NCBI GenBank assembly: GCA_015490435.1
Contig: WFXV01000078.1
Coordinates: 1 to 7,440 of the forward strand
Length of the DNA stretch: 7,440 nucleotides
Direction of reading: 5' to 3'
Origin: Thermaceae bacterium
GTDB taxonomy: Bacteria > Deinococcota > Deinococci > Deinococcales > Marinithermaceae
The notes under the pieces were generated by a model. That model did no database searches and had not been told where the DNA came from. It saw only the letters and a program-made list of their open reading frames with translations. This document shows, piece after piece, positions 5,077-7,440 of the stretch (within the stretch, counting starts at the first letter, position 1; every line of letters begins with the position of its first letter). Made by a program: the position numbers and the translations under genes.

Positions 5077-6017
5077 GCGAGCGCCTCCTCCACGGAGACG
5101 AGCTCGAGGTCCAAAAGCGCCCCCAAATAGGCCTCCAGAAAGGGCTTGTGGCTCGCGCCCACGACGACGAGGAAGCGCCCGCCCGGGCTGGCCGCCGTCG
5201 CCGCCCGGATATTCCGCGCCATCGCCAGGTTCCGCGCCTCCCACACTGCCACCCGGGGCCGGGCACCGGCCCGGAGCAAGACCCGCCACTGCTCCATGAG
5301 GAGTTCCAGGCTCTCCCGGCTATTTTCCTCCCGGTAGACGGGGCGGAGGTCGCCCGCCTTGGCGGCGTCGAAAAGTCGCTTTCGCAGGGCGTCTTGGTGC
5401 TCGCGGTAGCGCGCAAGCAGCCGGGCCACCTCGGAGTGGGACCCAAGGTCCCCCTCCTTTACCCCCGGGGGCAAGTCGCCGAAGACCCCGTCGTCAACGG
5501 CGAAGATCCGCCGGTGGCCGAGCGCCTCGGCGCGCCGCACCCCGATTTGCACCGCCTCACCCTTGGACCGCGTCCCGCGCTCGAGAAAGTCGCGCACCTC
5601 AAGAGGCGCCTTCGCCCGCTCGGCGTCCCCCGCCCTCAGCCACCAGAGGAGCGCGGAGTAGGGCTCGTAAGCGGCAAGGGCGAGCAGGGCGAGCTCGAGC
5701 GCCTCCCCTTCCCCAGCCAAAAACTTTTGCCGGGCCTCAGGGAAACCAAGCCCGAGCGCCTCCCCCGCCCGCCAGGCGGCGGAAAGCCAGGGGTAGCGGG
5801 AAAGGGCCGCTTCCCAGCCGTGGGCCCCGGCCCAGTAGGCCACCGACTCGGGGGCGTCGGCCTCGACCATGACTCCGTCCTTGGCGTGGGGGGCAAGCGC
5901 CTCTAAAAGCGGCCGGAAGGCGGCCTCGGGGATCGCGAGGGGCTCCATCCGGACCGCGTCGCTCGAGCCCCCAAGGTGGGGGCTTCCGAGCACCAGCAGG
6001 CGGGTGGGCGCCTTCAT
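5073..6017 (-). CDS. DUF5694-like protein, possible TraB/TIKI/ChaN-type hydrolase
   Basis: A 314-residue soluble protein with no signal peptide or membrane helix. Sparse motifs match what I recall of DUF5694 and the wider TraB/TIKI/ChaN group: a first strand ending LLVLGSPHLGG (residues 7-17, H14), a second strand with an acidic residue (VMVEA, E52), a C-terminal WEARNLAMARN (259-269, with E260, R262 and N263) and a last strand VVVGASHKPFLE (284-295, H290). The paired GxxH elements at both ends plus the R-N motif suggest a metal-dependent hydrolase, but no member's substrate can be assigned here. The ATG at 6017 overlaps the amidase stop (ATGA) with no good ribosome site, so translation probably depends on re-initiation after the amidase. 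Its TAG stop lies within CTAG shared with the polX stop. Family assignment is from memory of motifs; function is unknown. Confidence 0.6.
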   Translation of the reverse strand: MKAPTRLLVLGSPHLGGSSDAVRMEPLAIPEAAFRPLLEALAPHAKDGVMVEADAPESVAYWAGAHGWEAALSRYPWLSAAWRAGEALGLGFPEARQKFLAGEGEALELALLALAAYEPYSALLWWLRAGDAERAKAPLEVRDFLERGTRSKGEAVQIGVRRAEALGHRRIFAVDDGVFGDLPPGVKEGDLGSHSEVARLLARYREHQDALRKRLFDAAKAGDLRPVYREENSRESLELLMEQWRVLLRAGARPRVAVWEARNLAMARNIRAATAASPGGRFLVVVGASHKPFLEAYLGALLDLELVSVEEALA

Positions 6018-7414
6018 TCCAGGAGGTCCACGAAAATCTCGGGCCTTTGGCGGGGGATCTCGCCCTCGAGCACCGCCGCCACTTCCAAAAGCCCCCGCTC
6101 GCCCCAGCCGGGCCCGATGAGCTGAAGTCCCACCGGCAACCCGGCCTCGGTGTAACCGGCGGGGAGCGAGAGCGAGGGGTAACCGGTGAGGTTGGTCAGG
6201 AAGATGAAGCGCATCAGCCGGGTCACGGTGGAGAGGTCGCTGATCCCGTCAGGCTCGGCTTCCTTCGGGATCGGCGGGGCGGGGACCGCGGTGGTAGGGG
6301 TCGCAATCAGGTCCACCTCTTCGAGCACCCCCTCGAGCTCGGCCCGGGCCCGCGCCCGCACCTGCTGCGCCGCCAGGTAGTCAACTCCGAGGGCGCTTTG
6401 GCCGATCTTCAGGTTGATCCGGGTGGCGGGGGCGAGCTCCCGCCAGTGCTCCTGGGTGCGGCGGAAGCTCTGCCCCATCTCGACCAGGGCGGTCACCGCG
6501 TGGGCGATCCGCACGTCGTCCAGGGAGGAAAGGCCAAACTCGCGGATCTCGGCCCCGGCCGCCTCCAGCCGGGAAAGCGCCGCCTTCGCCACCGCCACCA
6601 CCTCGGGCTCGGCGTGCTCGAACCACTCGGGCCAGACGCCCACCACGAGCCCCTTTAGGTCTTCCCGGGCCTCGGGCATCGCGAAGGGCGGGGCGTTTTG
6701 ACTCCGGGGGTCCTTGGGGTCCGGGCCCTGGATCGCCCGCTGGGCCAGGGCGAGGTCGTAAGCGCTCGCCGCGAGCGGCCCGATGTGGGCCACGCTCCAG
6801 CTCAAGGGGTAGGCGCCGTGCTCGCTCACCGCCCCGTAGGTGGGTTTCAACCCGTAGACCCCGGTGAGCGCCGCCGGAACCCGGATCGAGCCACCGGCGT
6901 CCGCCCCCAGCGCGATCGGGGCCAGCCCGCTCGCCACCGCCGCCGCCGAACCCGAGGAGCTGCCGCCGGTGTCGCGGCTTTTGTCGTAGGGGTTTCGGGC
7001 GTGGCCGTGGTGGGGGTTATGGCCGGTGGGGTTGACCCCGAGCTCGTGCATGTTGGTTTTACCCAAAAGAAGCACCCCCGCCGCCCGGAGCCGGGCCACC
7101 GCGGTGGCGTCTTCCTTTGCGACGGCGCGGAGAAACCGGGTACCGGCGGTGGTGGGGTAGCCGGCCAGGTCGAGCTCGTCCTTGATGGCGACCGGCACCC
7201 CGTCCAAGGGCCCGAGGGGCTTTCCCTTTTGCCAGCGCTCCGTGCTCGCCTTGGCCTGGCGCAAAAGGTCGTCCGGGTCCACCGCGATGAAGGCGTGGAG
7301 CCTGGGATTGAGCTCCTTTACGGCTTCCCAAAAGCGCTCGGCCACCTCCACCGGGGTGATCCGCCCCTCGCGGTAGGCCGCCTGGTAGTCGCGGGCGGTG
7401 CGAAAGGGGCGCAC
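6014..7414 (-). CDS. Amidase-signature family hydrolase
   Basis: Hydrolyses a carboxylic amide, or transfers its ammonia, through a Ser-cisSer-Lys triad; cytoplasmic, with no signal peptide visible. The triad is intact: K78 in PVAIKDELDLAG, S152 in DTGGSSSGSAAAVASG and nucleophile S176 in GADAGGSIRVPAA, with the family's 24-residue spacing between the two serines. The 466-residue length is normal for a stand-alone amidase. I give the start as GTG at 7414-7412 (MRPFRTARDYQAAYREG), close to the usual N-terminus, but the frame stays open upstream to the window edge and no clear ribosome site precedes the GTG, so a start just outside the window is possible. GatA shares this fold, but no gatB or gatC is visible beside it. 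The stop overlaps the next gene's start (ATGA), implying a co-translated pair. The substrate is unknown. Confidence 0.9.
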   Translation of the reverse strand: MRPFRTARDYQAAYREGRITPVEVAERFWEAVKELNPRLHAFIAVDPDDLLRQAKASTERWQKGKPLGPLDGVPVAIKDELDLAGYPTTAGTRFLRAVAKEDATAVARLRAAGVLLLGKTNMHELGVNPTGHNPHHGHARNPYDKSRDTGGSSSGSAAAVASGLAPIALGADAGGSIRVPAALTGVYGLKPTYGAVSEHGAYPLSWSVAHIGPLAASAYDLALAQRAIQGPDPKDPRSQNAPPFAMPEAREDLKGLVVGVWPEWFEHAEPEVVAVAKAALSRLEAAGAEIREFGLSSLDDVRIAHAVTALVEMGQSFRRTQEHWRELAPATRINLKIGQSALGVDYLAAQQVRARARAELEGVLEEVDLIATPTTAVPAPPIPKEAEPDGISDLSTVTRLMRFIFLTNLTGYPSLSLPAGYTEAGLPVGLQLIGPGWGERGLLEVAAVLEGEIPRQRPEIFVDLLE

Positions 7415-7440
7415 GTCCCCGGGGAGAAACGCCCCCTCCC

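Noticed and set aside
5148..5906. A 252-codon plus-strand open frame opposite the DUF5694-like gene
   Set aside because: The proline/arginine/glycine-rich composition is typical of antisense frames. The minus-strand frame has conserved motifs and an overlapping coupled start.
6014..7414. Identification of the amidase as gatA (Asp/Glu-tRNA amidotransferase subunit A)
   Set aside because: The shared amidase fold explains the motifs. No gatB or gatC is adjacent, and the N-terminus resembles stand-alone amidases, so a tRNA role is not supported here.

Overview
The window is GC-rich and reads as chromosome of a Thermaceae bacterium (Thermus/Meiothermus/Oceanithermus/Marinithermus group). The main evidence is a three-gene ba3-type cytochrome oxidase set (cbaD-cbaB-cbaA) that aligns residue for residue, as I remember the sequences, with the Thermus thermophilus enzyme, together with a Thermus-type PolX whose catalytic aspartates fall at the same positions. 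The proteins differ from T. thermophilus at many positions, so a related genus is likelier than T. thermophilus itself; the exact genus cannot be fixed from sequence reading alone.

Layout. Positions 1-932, all minus strand: the 5' third of pnp (cut by the window edge), preceded by rpsO. rpsO has a recognisable sigma70-type promoter and a short structured leader, and a composite hairpin lies between rpsO and pnp. Positions 933-3212, minus strand: cbaD, cbaB and cbaA, packed with 1-2 nt gaps and closed by a textbook UUCG-loop terminator. Positions 3213-3345: a 133-bp divergent control region with two imperfect 20-bp palindromes built from TGTCCC arms. Positions 3346-5076, plus strand: polX, probably leaderless. 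Positions 5073-7414, minus strand: an amidase-signature hydrolase gene followed by a gene for a DUF5694-like (TraB/TIKI/ChaN-type) protein. These two overlap by ATGA, and the second converges on polX with the two stop codons sharing CTAG. No intergenic stretch exceeds 140 bp.

How the genes work together. rpsO-pnp is the classic translation/RNA-decay pair. cbaDBA makes a complete low-oxygen-adapted terminal oxidase: the Cu(A) subunit, the heme-copper catalytic subunit and the one-helix subunit IIa. PolX is a base-excision/gap-filling repair polymerase with a PHP nuclease domain. The amidase and its coupled partner are probably co-translated, but their substrates cannot be read from sequence.

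Most of the window is ordinary housekeeping DNA. The less ordinary parts are the RNA structures around rpsO, the shared operator-like palindromes between the oxidase genes and polX, the very small cbaD gene, and the amidase/DUF5694 pair. I see no mobile element, CRISPR array, tRNA or rRNA, and no clear sign of a wholly new multi-gene system.
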